A DNA stretch of 64,000 nt from Endomychus coccineus (taxonomy: Eukaryota > Arthropoda > Insecta > Coleoptera > Endomychidae), in contig OY294070.1 in the NCBI GenBank assembly GCA_958510875.1, forward strand, positions 19,397,631 through 19,461,630, given 5' to 3'. A program made the position numbers and the translations under genes. Under the pieces are notes generated by a model, which saw only the letters and a list, made by a program, of their open reading frames with translations, was not told the DNA's origin and ran no database searches. Below, one piece after another: positions 22,401-33,225 of this stretch (position 1 is the first letter of the stretch; every line of letters starts with the position of its first letter).

Positions 22401-22976
22401 TCGCAACGTCTTTCCTCCTTTCGCCTAACCCACTCATTCCGTCTTAACCCTTTGGGTATATGCCCAGCATATTGACCGACCTCCTAGTACCCATAAATAC
22501 TATATTACCTACGCTGCACAAGTAGTTCTCCCAAGACTAAGAGAACAGCTCCCTCAACTTGTCAATTCTCATTCATCATTCAGCAATATAGCACTAACGC
22601 GTTCACAAGTATCGTAATTTCCCGTACAGCACCCCACATCACTTGAGCTTGGCAGTAGAAACCCTCATAATAAAACAACTTCGCTGTACCCTCACTATCG
22701 GTAATGAAACACCCTACACCATAGACATTAGGAGGCATTAGCTATTTTATTTTGACTAATGAGGACAGCTATAAAACATTGATTTAAAATTCAAAAATCG
22801 AACACATCTCGCCTTGTCTCGACCGGTTTTGTTTCGCCTTGACTTCATAGTCGAGATAAAATTCAAGCGAAACGGAGCACAGCGAGACGCCAGATTTGTC
22901 TAGTCTCTACGGCATCTCTATTATGCATCGTTCCTACGTTGAAATAGACAAGTAGAATCAATGTAATCAAGTCAAC
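22401..22976. other. No feature recognised
   Basis: About 575 bp between LINE L-A and the Tc1-like element. It may contain LINE 3' sequence; nothing else is clear. Confidence 0.45.
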
Positions 22977-22978
22977 TA

Positions 22979-24360
22979 CACACAACGTCAAAAGTCTTGG
23001 ACCCCCTATATATCAAATGATTCGATTAAGCCCGATTATTTTTCTTATTGTGGTAAAAAGTAACATGTATTTAAGGTATGAAAGAGACAAAAAAGAGATG
23101 TCAATAATGAATCCTGACTTCATTATTATTTTGACAGCAGTGGCAGTGAAAGCATATTCAGCCAAGTGACTAGTGTATTAATTTCTTTTGATTTTTTGGA
23201 TTATCATGCCTGGTCGTGAAATTTCTGGGTTTAATCGAGCAAGAATCACTGCTTTACACGATGGAGGGCACTCTAATCATCAGATCTCGAAAGGTACGAA
23301 GAATTCGATACAGTGGAAAACAGACCACGTAGTGGACGTCCTCGTGTGTCTAACGAAAGGGAAGATCGTTATTTGGTGCAATATGCTCGCAGACACCGCA
23401 CAGCTTCAGCTCTGAGAAGCCACTTTCATCGTACGTTTCGTCGTGTTATATCGACACCCACAGTTCGAAGAAGTCTCCATCATGCAAATTTACGTGCTAG
23501 GAGACCATTGCGGGTCCCCACTCTACTTCCAAGACATCGTGCAGCCCGTCTCCGATGGGCGCGAGAGCACAGGGGTTGGCTTTTGCAGCAGTGGAGGTGG
23601 TAGTTATTCACAGAAGAAACCAGATTTGAACTGGTGAGTGATGACAATCAAAGCAAAGAGTCTGGAGAGAATCAGGGCGTCAACAGCGTCTTAATTTTCC
23701 TCGGGAAGTTGCTCCCTTTCAAGGGGGTACTATAACGTTTTGGGGAGGAATAATGTTGAACCGCCGCACCCCATTAATCCACATTCCACATAATATGACC
23801 AGCCAAATTTACGTCGAACAGGTTATTACGCTCATTATCTATCCCATACGTAACGAATTAGGCGAAAATGTTGTGTTTATGGATAACAACGCCCGACCAC
23901 ATCGCCCAAGAAGGGTGCAGGACATACTTCAGGACTTATTAATAGATTGGATTGGCCAGCCAACTTGCTGGATATGAATCCGATTGAAAACATGTGGGAT
24001 TACATGAGTAGAGTCATTCATAATCGAATTAACCCACCTCAGACTGCAGATGAGTTAGTCGTCGCGGCGGTAGAGGAATGGAACAATATTCCACAAGACA
24101 CTATAAACCGCTTGATTATTTCAATGCACAGACTGTCAACATGTTATTCCAACGTGGAGGAGGTCATACCGACTATTAGTCAGTGTACAACATGTTTCAT
24201 TACTTTTTTATTCAATTATTTTTTTCAACAAATTCACACATTTCCTTTCACAAGAAATAGATTGAACAAACAATATACTTTGATAGATATCTTTTGTTTT
24301 TCTAACAAAACATTTCATTAACAAGACTTAATGGGGGGCCAAGACTTTTGACGTATAGTG
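22979..24360 (+). mobile_element. Tc1-like element with short terminal repeats
   Basis: Ends share ACGTCAAAAGTCTTGG as inverted repeats of roughly 28 bp (CACACAACGTC... at 22979; inverted CACTATACGTC... at 24360), flanked by TA (22977-22978 and 24361-24362). Length 1382 bp, the usual size for Tc1-like elements. Confidence 0.9.
23206..24179 (+). pseudogene. Tc1-like transposase, broken
   Basis: Starts MPGREISGFNRARITALHDG with a paired-type helix-turn-helix region. ENRPRSGRPRVSNEREDR follows in another frame (the GRPR hook between DNA-binding units). The first catalytic position reads FTEETRFEL near 23608 (Glu for Asp). VVFMDNNARPH near 23875 holds the second Asp and DMNPIENMWDYMSR near 23974 the catalytic Glu of the DD34E signature. 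A last frame gives FQRGGGHTDY and stop at 24177-24179. At least four frameshifts, so dead. Confidence 0.88.
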
Positions 24361-24362
24361 TA

Positions 24363-25611
24363 TTTATATTTCATTTAGATTAATTTTGATAATATATACA
24401 TTCAACTTCACTAATTCATGAAACCTAATTGAATTGACAAATTAAAAATTAATTTTTCCGCATGTTTTCTTAAGGTGTTAATAAAGTTATTATAATGAAA
24501 TAAGTTAGGATTATATCCTTCCTTGTCCTGTAAGTGTAACATATTATCAACCAAAAACCTGTTTTTAATCGGTTTGAACGTTTGTTACATCCACATCACA
24601 TGGAGAACTAGATTTTTCGCATTATAATTATTAGGTATTCTTACATAATAAAAATTGACATGTAAAATGTGCGGTAACAGCCTCTGCTAATTTGCTGGGT
24701 ACTGGTTTATAAGATGCCGATACCAGGCGTAATATTATAGAACTCCGATAATACGATATATTTTTTTATGGGTTTTTTCTCAGACTGATCTCATCGTTGA
24801 TCTAATTCACTGGAAAACAGTTCGTATCGTACTGTCTCGAATGCAATGCTGATTGTATTTCAATGTGTTATGTGTTAGTTAAATAGGAAATATAAAGGTG
24901 AGTGAAGATCAAAATGTACAAATATAAATGTATAGGGTTTGAAATATGAAAACTTGAGGTTATCGAATCTGATTTGACCTAAGGGACTGCGGTATATCAA
25001 CGAATTGGGCATTCAAAAATACTAAAGTTCATATGAATGAAAAGGTAATTAATTTTTAAGTTGTAATCATGGCGGCTTTTCCGGGTAGGCAGGGGAGGCA
25101 ATGCCTCAGCAAACAAAACAACCACACTAATAGAAAAATTAGTATTATTATTCAATTATACCTCATTTACAAATATATTACAGATCTTTGCGGGATGAGT
25201 GTAGGTTTGAATACGCATAATAGATTCAAAGGGTGATTGAAGTATATTTATTATATGCTATTAACAAATCCACGTTCAGAAAAGCGATAGGACAGAAAAA
25301 ATGCACATTTTGTATACATAAACTCTAACATATTGCCAATAGCTACGTGAAACACTTATCGTAATTAAATGTCATTCGCTTTTAAGATTGAAATATGGAT
25401 GAAGGAAAAAAGTCAACGCTGAATAATTTATTTTATGTAAATACTAACAGAAACTATCCATAAGAATAATTATACACTTAATAACCACGTGCAATTGACA
25501 TTTAAAAATATAAACAACCTGGCATCAACATCGGTACTTGTCTGTTTTAATTTAGGTATGAGACTATGATACATAGTAATATGCGCATTTTTCTCTATTG
25601 ACTGGTTACCT
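24363..25611. other. No gene recognised
   Basis: AT-rich, 1.25 kb. Around 25069-25110 there is a phrase (GGCGGCTTTTCC...GAGGCAATGCCTC) resembling hAT ends of the 40186 type, too short to call. Confidence 0.45.
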
Positions 25612-27046
25612 TGATTGAGTATCATACCACCAATCAATCAATCAAAACGGGACCGGACAAGACCGGAGCACTTAGATCGCTTGATTGGGTCCATTGGGCG
25701 CCCATTGATTAGGCTGTGCAAAAAAAAAATCGATATTTTTTTATTTCGCTCTTCTTCGAGTATATCATTCCCCGTTCAAATCCATTCAGGTCCCCAAGAT
25801 TTGAAACAGATCGGTTAATATTTAGAGATGCATCAAGCCCAAAACGTGTTTTTTGAAGTTTTTCCTCAATTTTTGATAGGTTTCATAACACTGTTCTACA
25901 ATAACGGGACGTTTGACATTTTGGAGACATTATTACATTCAAACACAAAGTATTTAATGCTTTTCAGTGGCCACATCCACTTTCCCACAGATATATTGGC
26001 AAAAGAACCATGTTTTTAAGGCCTAAAAACTGTAATTTCAACTTTCAACTTAAAACACTTCATATTTTTTGGTTCGTGATGCGTCATATGCTCTTTTAAC
26101 GTAGTCTAGTATCACTTAGCATTAATTGAATTGATAATTTCAGAGAAAATCGCCCATGAGTTATAATAATCTACACTCGAGTGGAAAAATGCACCAAAAA
26201 TATCAAAAATTCAGAGTGCCTCAACTCGGTTGCATTTAGTCGAAAATGGATGAATCTTTGAGTTCTGGAAAGGTTAGAACCTTCCCTTTAATATGATACT
26301 ATTTAATGTGATACCAAATCCATTCCACCCCCTCCCACCACCCTAAGAAAAATATGTTCCTGGTGTCAAAAAATGTCCCACTTTGACAGCTCGTAGGCCG
26401 AGTCGAAAAAAATCATGGACTCAATCAGACAACATCCCGTTATTATAGAACAGTGTTATGAAACCTCTCAAAAATTAAGGAAAAACTTCAAAAAACACGT
26501 TTTGGACTTGATGCACCTGTAAATATTAGCCGATTTGGTGGACCTGAATGAATTTGAACGGGGAATGATATACTCGAAGAGAGGGAAACCAAACTATATC
26601 GGTTTTTTGGCACAGCCTACCCTTGATACCAGAATCAGTCCAGCAGACCTAAGGGAGTGCCGAAGGCTAATATTTTGCATGCTGCCGAGGTGTTGTAGTC
26701 TAAAAGAAGTCAGTGCTGGACATCCTGCTAAGATGTGAGAGGCAGTTTTGTCCGCCTCTCCACATCTACTACAAGCTGGGTCTTCAACAATGCCCATTAT
26801 GTGTAGATGTTTATTCAGATGATAGTGTCCTGTGGGGAGTCTTGTCACCAGTTTAAGGCCTCTCCTGCTCATAGAGAGTAGGGTTTTAGAGAGTTTAGGC
26901 GAGAACTCCCTAATGTGGAGCTTCGCCTGCCCCATGCCGAGGTCACCACGCCAAACCGACAGCCACTGCTTATCCAGTAGCTGCTTGAGGACGCGGAGCC
27001 ATGAAAAATGAAATTTTTCTAATAAGTGAAAACTTATTTCAACCAA
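25612..27046 (-). pseudogene. LINE family L-B, copy 2, split by a fold-back element
   Basis: The minus-strand frame 27046-26628 reads WLSVWRGDLGMGQAKLHI, RLPTGHYHLNKHLH, then GIVEDPACSRCGEADKTASHILAGCPAL, the RNase H end and cysteine/histidine tail of an insect LINE. The 3' part continues left of the insertion at 25612-25709, matching 9530-9600 of copy 1. The interruption is 25710-26619. Confidence 0.8.
25710..26619. mobile_element. 910-bp fold-back element in LINE L-B
   Basis: Ends TAGGCTGTGC / GCACAGCCTA. Arms of about 205 bp (25710-25916 against about 26412-26619) are inverted copies sharing the CTCTTCTTCGAGTATATCAT and AAACGTGTTTTTTGAAG stretches. It is flanked by CCCATTGAT (25701-25709) and CCCTTGAT (26620-26627), an 8-9 bp target duplication. 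Nothing in the middle looks coding. Confidence 0.75.
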
Positions 27047-27099
27047 TTGATAATAATCTCAATTACTCAATTAAATCAATTTTGATCAATTCAAACGAT

Positions 27100-27570
27100 C
27101 AAAAGATAGAGATAGTTGAGGAGAAAATGATAGAGAAGCTGCGTACGTACCAGAAACCGCGGTCCCGGGATTTGTCGCGTGTGAGGCGAGAGCTCTACCC
27201 GCTGCGCAGGAAGCCCTCTGCGCCCTTTTGGGAAGTACCTCCAGTAGCAGGATTACAGCCGTAAATCCTTCACTGGATCTACACGGCTATGATTAGACCT
27301 ATGATTACCTATGCCGCTGATCTGTGGCGGCCAGAGACGAAGACTTCTTTGTGCCAACGCCCTGTGGATCGACTGCAGCAGCTTGTGTAGGCGTCACGAG
27401 TGGTATGAGGTCGGCTCCATTGAGGGCTCTTGAAGCTCTTGCTTCGACACAAGCTTTGACATTCCACAGGCACCGTCACTTCGGCGAAGCGAAACAGCTT
27501 CCAGAGGAACTTATGAAAGCAGTATTCTGGGTTTCTGGCGGGCCACAAACCTGCTGGCTGGAATAGAATG
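27100..27570 (+). pseudogene. LINE fragment, region between RT and RNase H
   Basis: Plus strand: IYTAMIRPMITYAADLW near 27276-27330, then VDRLQQLV and, in the next frame, CVGVTSGMRSAPLRALEAL (the TGAMRTTPTAALE-type block of insect LINEs), ending QTCWLE and stop at 27566. GC content is higher than in the surroundings. It faces the opposite way to LINE L-B next to it, so it is a separate or inverted insertion. Confidence 0.7.
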
Positions 27571-27797
27571 AGCTCACAATGGGCCCAACCTAGCGGACAA
27601 AGTGCACCCGGGGGTTAAGCCCGAGCCCTTTGTTGACGGTGATGATGATGACCTGTCATCATTATGATTCAATAAAATAGGTACTATATTTCCACGGAAA
27701 TAACTGAGGAAGGACGTCAAAAATATCACCCAAAAACAAAATAGCACCTTATAGATATCTGCAAACTTTCGAATCCATATAAGACCAATAGGAACAG

Positions 27798-27798
<1 letters not shown>

Positions 27799-27884
<86 letters not shown>
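27799..27884. repeat. (AG)n microsatellite
   Basis: About 42 uninterrupted AG units. Such tracts are length-variable; here it lies within the repeat sequence that flanks the next palindrome. Confidence 0.98.
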
Positions 27885-27886
<2 letters not shown>

Positions 27887-28021
27887 AGTTCTACGACAGC
27901 GCATGTCTCTGGAAAATGACGAAGAAATGATTGCTTCCTCCCTCTGTGAAATAATTCCTAGCGGTGGTCCCGCGCAGGGTTCAACAAAATGATAGACGGG
28001 AGATGGTTTTAGTGGGGAATA

Positions 28022-29263
28022 TAGTCTAGGAGCTAGACCGATATTGATGGTCTGAACATTAACACGATGGCACTATGGTTTATCGTTAGAGGACGGTTCA
28101 ATGACGAATTCATCTCACAGACCGAATTTTCCCCGGCTGCTAGATCTCGAGATACGGAATCCGCATTTTTTTTTTGACTGGAGATTAACCCTTTCCAAGT
28201 TGCGGTTACTTGAAAAGCATGCCATTCTTATACACTTCTACCATGTGCCATCATTTTTTATCGTGTCCATTTATCAGGCCGACCAGTTAAAATTGGACCG
28301 AAAATGGACTGCTAGTTAACCCTCCCAAACCTGGTGGAAATTGTTCATTGGTGTTGGCAATTGTTAACATACCCTATGCCATCAAAAGTTATCGGTCCAT
28401 TTCCGAGTAATTGGCCATTATTTGGACCAAAAATGTGTCTCATTTTTTCATTTTGTGGCTAAAACTTGCGGGTTACAAGATAACATGATGGCACCATGTT
28501 ACATAACTTTATTGGAGGTCAATTAAAGATTTAAAATTATTGCTATCACTCCTTGCCTATCAAACCCCCCTCCCCCGAAACCCCCTAAAACCACCCCACA
28601 AAGCAAAACAAAAACAAAAAAACTTCCGTTCCGATTTTAAACCCAGCCAGAATCTCAAAAATTTACTAATTTATGATAAAATTGGTCACATTATTCATAT
28701 TTTTTTGGGGGTGGTCTTAGGGGATTTTGGGGAGTTTAAATAGGCAAGGGGTGATGGCAATAATTTTAAATCTTTATTTGACCTCCAATAAAGTTATTTA
28801 ACATGGTGCCATCATGTTACCTTGTAACCTGCAAGTTTTAGCCACAAAATGAAAAAGAGAAACATTTTTGGTCCAAATAAGGGCCAACTACTCGTAAATG
28901 GACCGATAACTTTTGATGGCATAGGGTATGTTAACAATTGCCAACACCAATGGACATTCCCCACCAGGTTTGGGGGGGTTAACTTGCAGTCCATTTTCGT
29001 CCGGTTCAATTTTAACTGGTCGGCCTGATAAGCGGACACGATAAAAAATGATGGCACATGGTGGAAGTGTATAAAAATGACATGCTTTTCAAGTAACCGC
29101 AACTGGGAAAGGGTTAACCTCGAGTCAAAAAAAAAAATGCGGATGCCGTATCTCGAGATCTAGCAGCCGGGGAAAATTGGTCATTGAACCGTCCTCTTAC
29201 GATAAACCATAGTGCCATCGGGTTAATGTTCAGACCATCAATGTCGGTCTAGCTCCTAGACTA
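28022..29263. mobile_element. 1.24-kb near-complete palindrome (fold-back element)
   Basis: Arms 28022-28620 and 28710-29263 are inverted copies with about 90% identity, starting TAGTCTAGGAGCTAGACCGA. Even the central C-rich/G-rich stretches (28565-28600, 28706-28735) pair. Flanked by ATA on both sides (GGGGAATA left, ATACGTGC right). No protein match. DNA elements of fold-back type are the likely origin. Confidence 0.8.
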
Positions 29264-29269
29264 ATACGT

Positions 29270-29480
29270 GCTCCCCAGCGACTTTCAAAGATTTCTCTTA
29301 CGTTCGGAGAAAAACACACACAAACGCGCGCACGCACGTACAAACAGCATGTCAGAAGTAGTCTAGGTCGATTCGGAAAAGCTCAAAACGGATATGTCCT
29401 CGAAAATTTATTTGGATCGATTCCAATACTTCCTTTACACTATATACTACTTATATAGTGAGGATAGTAAAAATAAGTTG
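29270..29480 (+). repeat. Dispersed repeat shared with 58310-58530
   Basis: CATGTCAGAAGTAGTCTAGG...TCGATTCGGAAAAGCTC...CTTCCTTTACACTATATACTAC...GTGAGGATAGTAAAA at 29345-29475 matches 58394-58524 in order. Both end with a TATAGTGAGGA-AGTAAAA tail. The left half of the same repeat (GACCAATAGGAACAGCG, near 27783) is separated by the (AG)n tract and the palindrome. Class unknown. Confidence 0.65.
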
Positions 29481-30417
29481 AAATCGTCCGGAGAATAAAA
29501 ATCCACTGGGCTCTTGGACTATTAGTGTGAATTCGTTTCACTGAATAGACTTCTATGAATTTCAAATCGAAATCAACCGAGAGTGTATGCGTAGTAATAT
29601 TGAAGTGCGTTTTATCTCATTGATCAATCATTGAATTTCAATTACACCAAATTTTAATTTATGTAATGCGAATTGCCACGCTCCAATGCGAATTAGATAC
29701 TTTCGCCAATGGCAAATTATTAACCGATTTACATCAGCTGCATATGAAAAGTTGCGACTTGTTCGTTTTATGTAACACTGAATTTCACTTCTCGCCTCTA
29801 GAGTCGTAAGTCCCGAGTAATTTCGTTTACATCTGGTGCACATTGCGAGGTAGGTACCTTGTTTCACTGAGTGTAGTATACTCATATAATTATTTTGTAA
29901 ATGTGCCAATGCTGATTCACTGCATCGAATGCAGACTATGCTGCTTTGTGATGTGGTGTATTTAGAAGTGTTTTGAACACACAATTCCTCAAGTGGGTCT
30001 CTTTATTATACAGTTTGTGCGCATCCTCTTTGTTATTGTTGATATTTACACCGGGTTTGTGAAGATCATCGTGTTTAAGTGAGTATTGTTAAAATTACTT
30101 TTAGACAAAAAAATATACGTCTGATTTATGATTGAATAATAATTTACGAGGGTCCTGTTTGGCCTATATAAAGGGAATCGAGTTTCTGACATGATAGCTT
30201 ATAAACTACAGATTTATGAATTATCTTTGTTTTGTCTTTATTTTTGAATAAGATATGTCCTAATTTGGAATTGGTTTAAGTGGAATATTTGAGTCATTAT
30301 GTTTCACAATGTTTTGGATTTTTCCAGTGATTTTTTCAAAATAAAATGAAACATCTTGACTTAACTATTGTATTCTAACTCAATCTGAGTTCATGAGCTA
30401 TAATATCAGAAATGTGA
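29481..30417. other. No gene recognised
   Basis: AT-rich. A minus-strand frame of 118 codons (29628-29984) resembles no known protein. It may be 5' sequence of the Penelope fragment that follows. Confidence 0.4.
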
Positions 30418-30666
30418 TTTCTTTTATATAGGCCAAACAAGACGCTCATTTTCTATTAGGCTTAATGAACATAGAAGATGCTTTAGATTTTCAAAAACAG
30501 TATCCACATTTGCACATCATTATAATCATTCCTTGCCTGAAATATTCAGTTTATATATTTTATGTACAGCTGATAAAGGCTCGAAACTTAACTGCTATGA
30601 TTTTTGGAAATTTACAACCCATAAACAATACCCTACGTCTTTACGATCAAACAGATCTAATATAAT
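30418..30666 (+). pseudogene. Penelope-like element P3, GIY-YIG end
   Basis: In one frame: FYIGQTRRSFSIRLNEHRRC, then FAHHYNHSLPEI and a tail FWKFTTHKQYPTSLRSNRSN to the stop near 30666. This is the YIG half of a GIY-YIG nuclease with the R-x-x-x-EH block. The GIY half and the whole RT are missing upstream. The sequence differs from P1 and P2, so I treat it as a third family. Confidence 0.72.
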
Positions 30667-31175
30667 CACCAAATGATAATCATTAGGATGTAATAACCCA
30701 CTACATAATCTTATATAGTGATAATCCAATTTTACAATATTGATATGCAAAATTTCAAATACCTAAGACAAAAAAATGACGCAATCCACTCTACAGTAGC
30801 TTACGCACACAGACATTTAGCCTTATTCCCGTCGTGCTCCCTTGTTTATTGAAATTTACAAATATTGGATGTTGAGACATTTCAATATCTAAAAGGATTC
30901 CTATTCAGGTATTCTTCTGTTATTGAATTATTTCATGAATGTGGCAACGCTGTATTTCTGTCAACGTCAATAAGAGTTATTCCGTGTTTTTATTTTTTAT
31001 TCACTAATGTACTCAGCACAATACCATCACAGAGAAGAAATGTACGTCGAAAAAACAATTTAAACTGTATTAATTAAACATATACAGATAACACCATTTT
31101 GATCATTGGCAAATTATTGCCTTCGAACAATCTGGAAATTCTCGATCATTTACAGGTGGTCCTTGTTTTATATAT
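30667..31175. other. No gene recognised
   Basis: Spacer between two Penelope-related pieces. Short frames only. Confidence 0.45.
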
Positions 31176-31224
31176 AAATTCTCGGGAAATAGGTCACATT
31201 ATCACCTATGCTTAATATTTCCTC

Positions 31225-31266
31225 GTCTTTACTCACGTTTCGGTCTCACGACCATCATCAGAAGAC
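31225..31266 (-). ncRNA. Hammerhead ribozyme with intact core, P1b left pLTR
   Basis: Minus strand, 5' to 3': GUCUU (31266-31262); CUGAUGA (31261-31255); U; stem II GGUC (31253-31250), loop GUGA, GACC (31245-31242); GAAA (31241-31238); stem III AC, loop GUGA, GU; cleavage nucleotide A (31230); then AAGAC (31229-31225), which pairs fully with GUCUU as stem I. All catalytic-core positions match the hammerhead consensus and both stem II and stem III are capped by GNRA-type loops. Stem III is only 2 bp, as is usual for retroelement hammerheads that work better as dimers. In the element it would cut the RNA one base before the stem I strand. Confidence 0.85.
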
Positions 31267-31639
31267 TTATTATGTCGAAAACTGGATTACTTAAATCCAA
31301 TTGTATTACACAAAGCGTCCTTATCGCACCAATCCCAATTAAAATGTCCACGTCGCCGAAATTGACAGAAACATGAATAATCGAAATTGTAACACATCAA
31401 TGTTATGAGTACAATATATCAAGAATCCACTGTTAAGCAGTACTCTTAATAAATGCGAGTTCATGTCAACAAAGTCTATGAACGACTAGAAACGAGAACA
31501 ATAGGTTGAAGTGTTCACTTTTAAACCAGATGTTAGATCTACGAGCTAATAGAAAAAGGTTTGTCAGTTATTGGACAATTATACTAAGACATTCTACCTA
31601 AAATATACTTTTAACATTATAAAGAAGCATGTAGCAATT

Positions 31640-32400
31640 TGCAAGGGTTTTATTTAACTAAGCTAGTATAAATCTGACTTAGTGTCTGAATATCTGTCCT
31701 ATGACTTACAGATCATCACGTTTTATGTGAATCATCTCCAGAATAGATGTTTTATAATAATTGGTTTCCTTAGTTGAAATATTAACAATATTGTAATCGA
31801 ATCGATGGTCATAATCAAATCAGTGTTTAGCAAGGGCGGTGGAATTTTCTAAGTTTTTGTTTCTTGTACTTTACTCATGGCCATACATTATTTTTTGTAA
31901 ATATTGTTTAGAGATTCCAGTATAAGTCCCATCGCAATCTAAACCGTTTAATTTGTATACTGTGTGGGTTTGTTTATCTTTAGGTACCAAAGGTTTTCGA
32001 TTTGAGAAATATTTTCCAACACAAGTTAGTAGGCTTATGCCCGACATTTAAATCAACGTTTTTCAAACATTTCTTAATTTTCTCTAAGGTCTCCGGAATG
32101 TATGGTAATGTTATAAAATTATCTGTATTACCTTTTATGTTATTTATATATGAAGATCCATTACAGATTTTGTTTATTCTTTCTTTAATGATAGGATTGA
32201 AAAATGTTTTTGGGTAGCCATTCATTTACAGTGTATTACGAACAATTTTTACTTTTTTGGGATTTTTGGGCGTGATCTGTAAGGCTGTTTATAACACTTT
32301 TTTTATAACTTGTTGGTGCAACGGAATTGAAATGAAGATAACGTTGAGACCAAACTTCTTTAGTAAAAGTTTATATTTTTTCATCTGCATCATGCCTAAT
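31640..32400 (-). pseudogene. P1b RT C-terminus and GIY-YIG domain, broken
   Basis: From 32400 downwards: DADEKI and WSQRYLHFNSVAPTSYKKSVIN, then an 81-codon frame MNGYPKTFFNPIIKERINKI...PYIPETLEKIKKCLKN...NVGHKPTN to 31980. TVYKLNGLDCDGTYTG near 31955-31910 is a weakened GIY-YIG pair, and TNYYKTSILEMIHIKRDD near 31770-31710 is the usual nuclease end. Several stops. Same family as 56640-58770. Confidence 0.82.
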
Positions 32401-32746
32401 GTTCATATCATAGGTATAATGTCATAGTATATTTCCAATAACTGACAAACCTTTTTCTATTAGCTCGTAAATCTAACATCTGGTTTGAAAGTGGAATCTT
32501 GAACCTAATGTTCTCGTTTCCAGACGTTCATATGCTTTGTTGACATGAACTCGCGATTATTAAGAGTACTGCTTAACAGTGGATTCTTGATATATTGGGT
32601 ATACTTATAACATTGATGTGTTACAGTTTCGATTATTCGTGTTTCTGTTCATTTCGGCGACGTGGACATTTTAATTGAGATTGGTGCGATAAGGACGCTT
32701 TGTGCAATACAATTAGTTTTAAGTAATCCAGTTTTAGACATAATGA

Positions 32747-32788
32747 GTCTTCTGGTAATGGTCGTGAAACCGAAACGTACGTAAAAAT
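32747..32788 (+). ncRNA. Decayed hammerhead, P1b right pLTR
   Basis: GUCUU (32747-32751), core CUGGUAA (two changes from CUGAUGA), stem II GGUC-GUGA-AACC (one mismatch), GAAAC (32772-32776), GUAC, GUA, then AAAAU where AAGAC is needed. Mirror partner of 31225-31266 in the same element; probably inactive. Confidence 0.72.
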
Positions 32789-33090
32789 GACAAAATATAA
32801 AGCATAAGTGTTAATGTGACCTATTTCCCGAGAATTTATATATAATTCACACCTGGGTGGTTCTTTTATTTTAATTTTAGTCTACCTTCGCAATGATTCC
32901 TGTAACCGTTGCAAATCTAGCTTCACTCTGCTGCTGAGCACAAATATTTTCACTTACATACGTGGGAATCCATTTAATTATTGATAAATTGATATGTTTT
33001 GTGTTTTTTTTGTTTTCCGATGCAGGAAACTGCAATTGTCAAATTGGGCAATATATGTCCTATCCTATAGACTTCTGATAAGTCTCCCGA

Positions 33091-33225
33091 CTATATCTAT
33101 GGTTTCGGCGTTTACGTAGTTGATAATTCCTAGCTTTGAGAATGCCACAATGTAATGAAACAATTTGTCAGCATTAAGGTAAACGTTACATATTGTGTAA
33201 ATTTAATTCATAACTTCCGAAATTC
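33091..33225 (+). mobile_element. Solo pLTR piece of Penelope-like family P2
   Basis: TATCTATGGTTTCGGCGTTT, then TGATAATTCCTAGCTTTGAG and AACAATTTGTCAGCATT, match 18017-18040 and 18981-19037. No coding part is attached. Confidence 0.75.
33133..33172 (+). ncRNA. Hammerhead-like motif, solo P2 pLTR
   Basis: GCU, UUGAGAA (for CUGANGA), a weakened hairpin GCCA-CAA-UGUA, GAAAC, AAUUU, GUC, AGC. It keeps the short stem I and the GUC triplet but has core changes; a relic of the same motif as 18994-19033. Confidence 0.42.

Larger units (their letters stand above)
31176..32850 (-). mobile_element. Penelope-like element P1b with inverted pLTRs and a hammerhead
   Basis: Arms 31176-31578 and 32440-32850 are inverted copies about 400 bp long, beginning TTCTCGGGAAATAGGTCACA. 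Each carries a hammerhead motif near its outer side. The inner 860 bp hold minus-strand RT/GIY-YIG remnants. The layout (coding part between inverted pLTRs) is the Penelope pattern; this copy is 5' truncated. Confidence 0.88.

Noticed and set aside
25069..25110. GGCGGCTTTTCC...GGAGGCAATGCCTC resembling the hAT ends at 40186
   Set aside because: Only one end, short, and no 8-bp duplication.
27324..27566. Frames on both strands over 27309-27566 as separate genes
   Set aside because: Plus-strand frame fits the LINE region; the minus-strand frame is its shadow.
29628..29984. 118-codon minus-strand frame
   Set aside because: No family resemblance, no neighbours that support it, and poor codon pattern.
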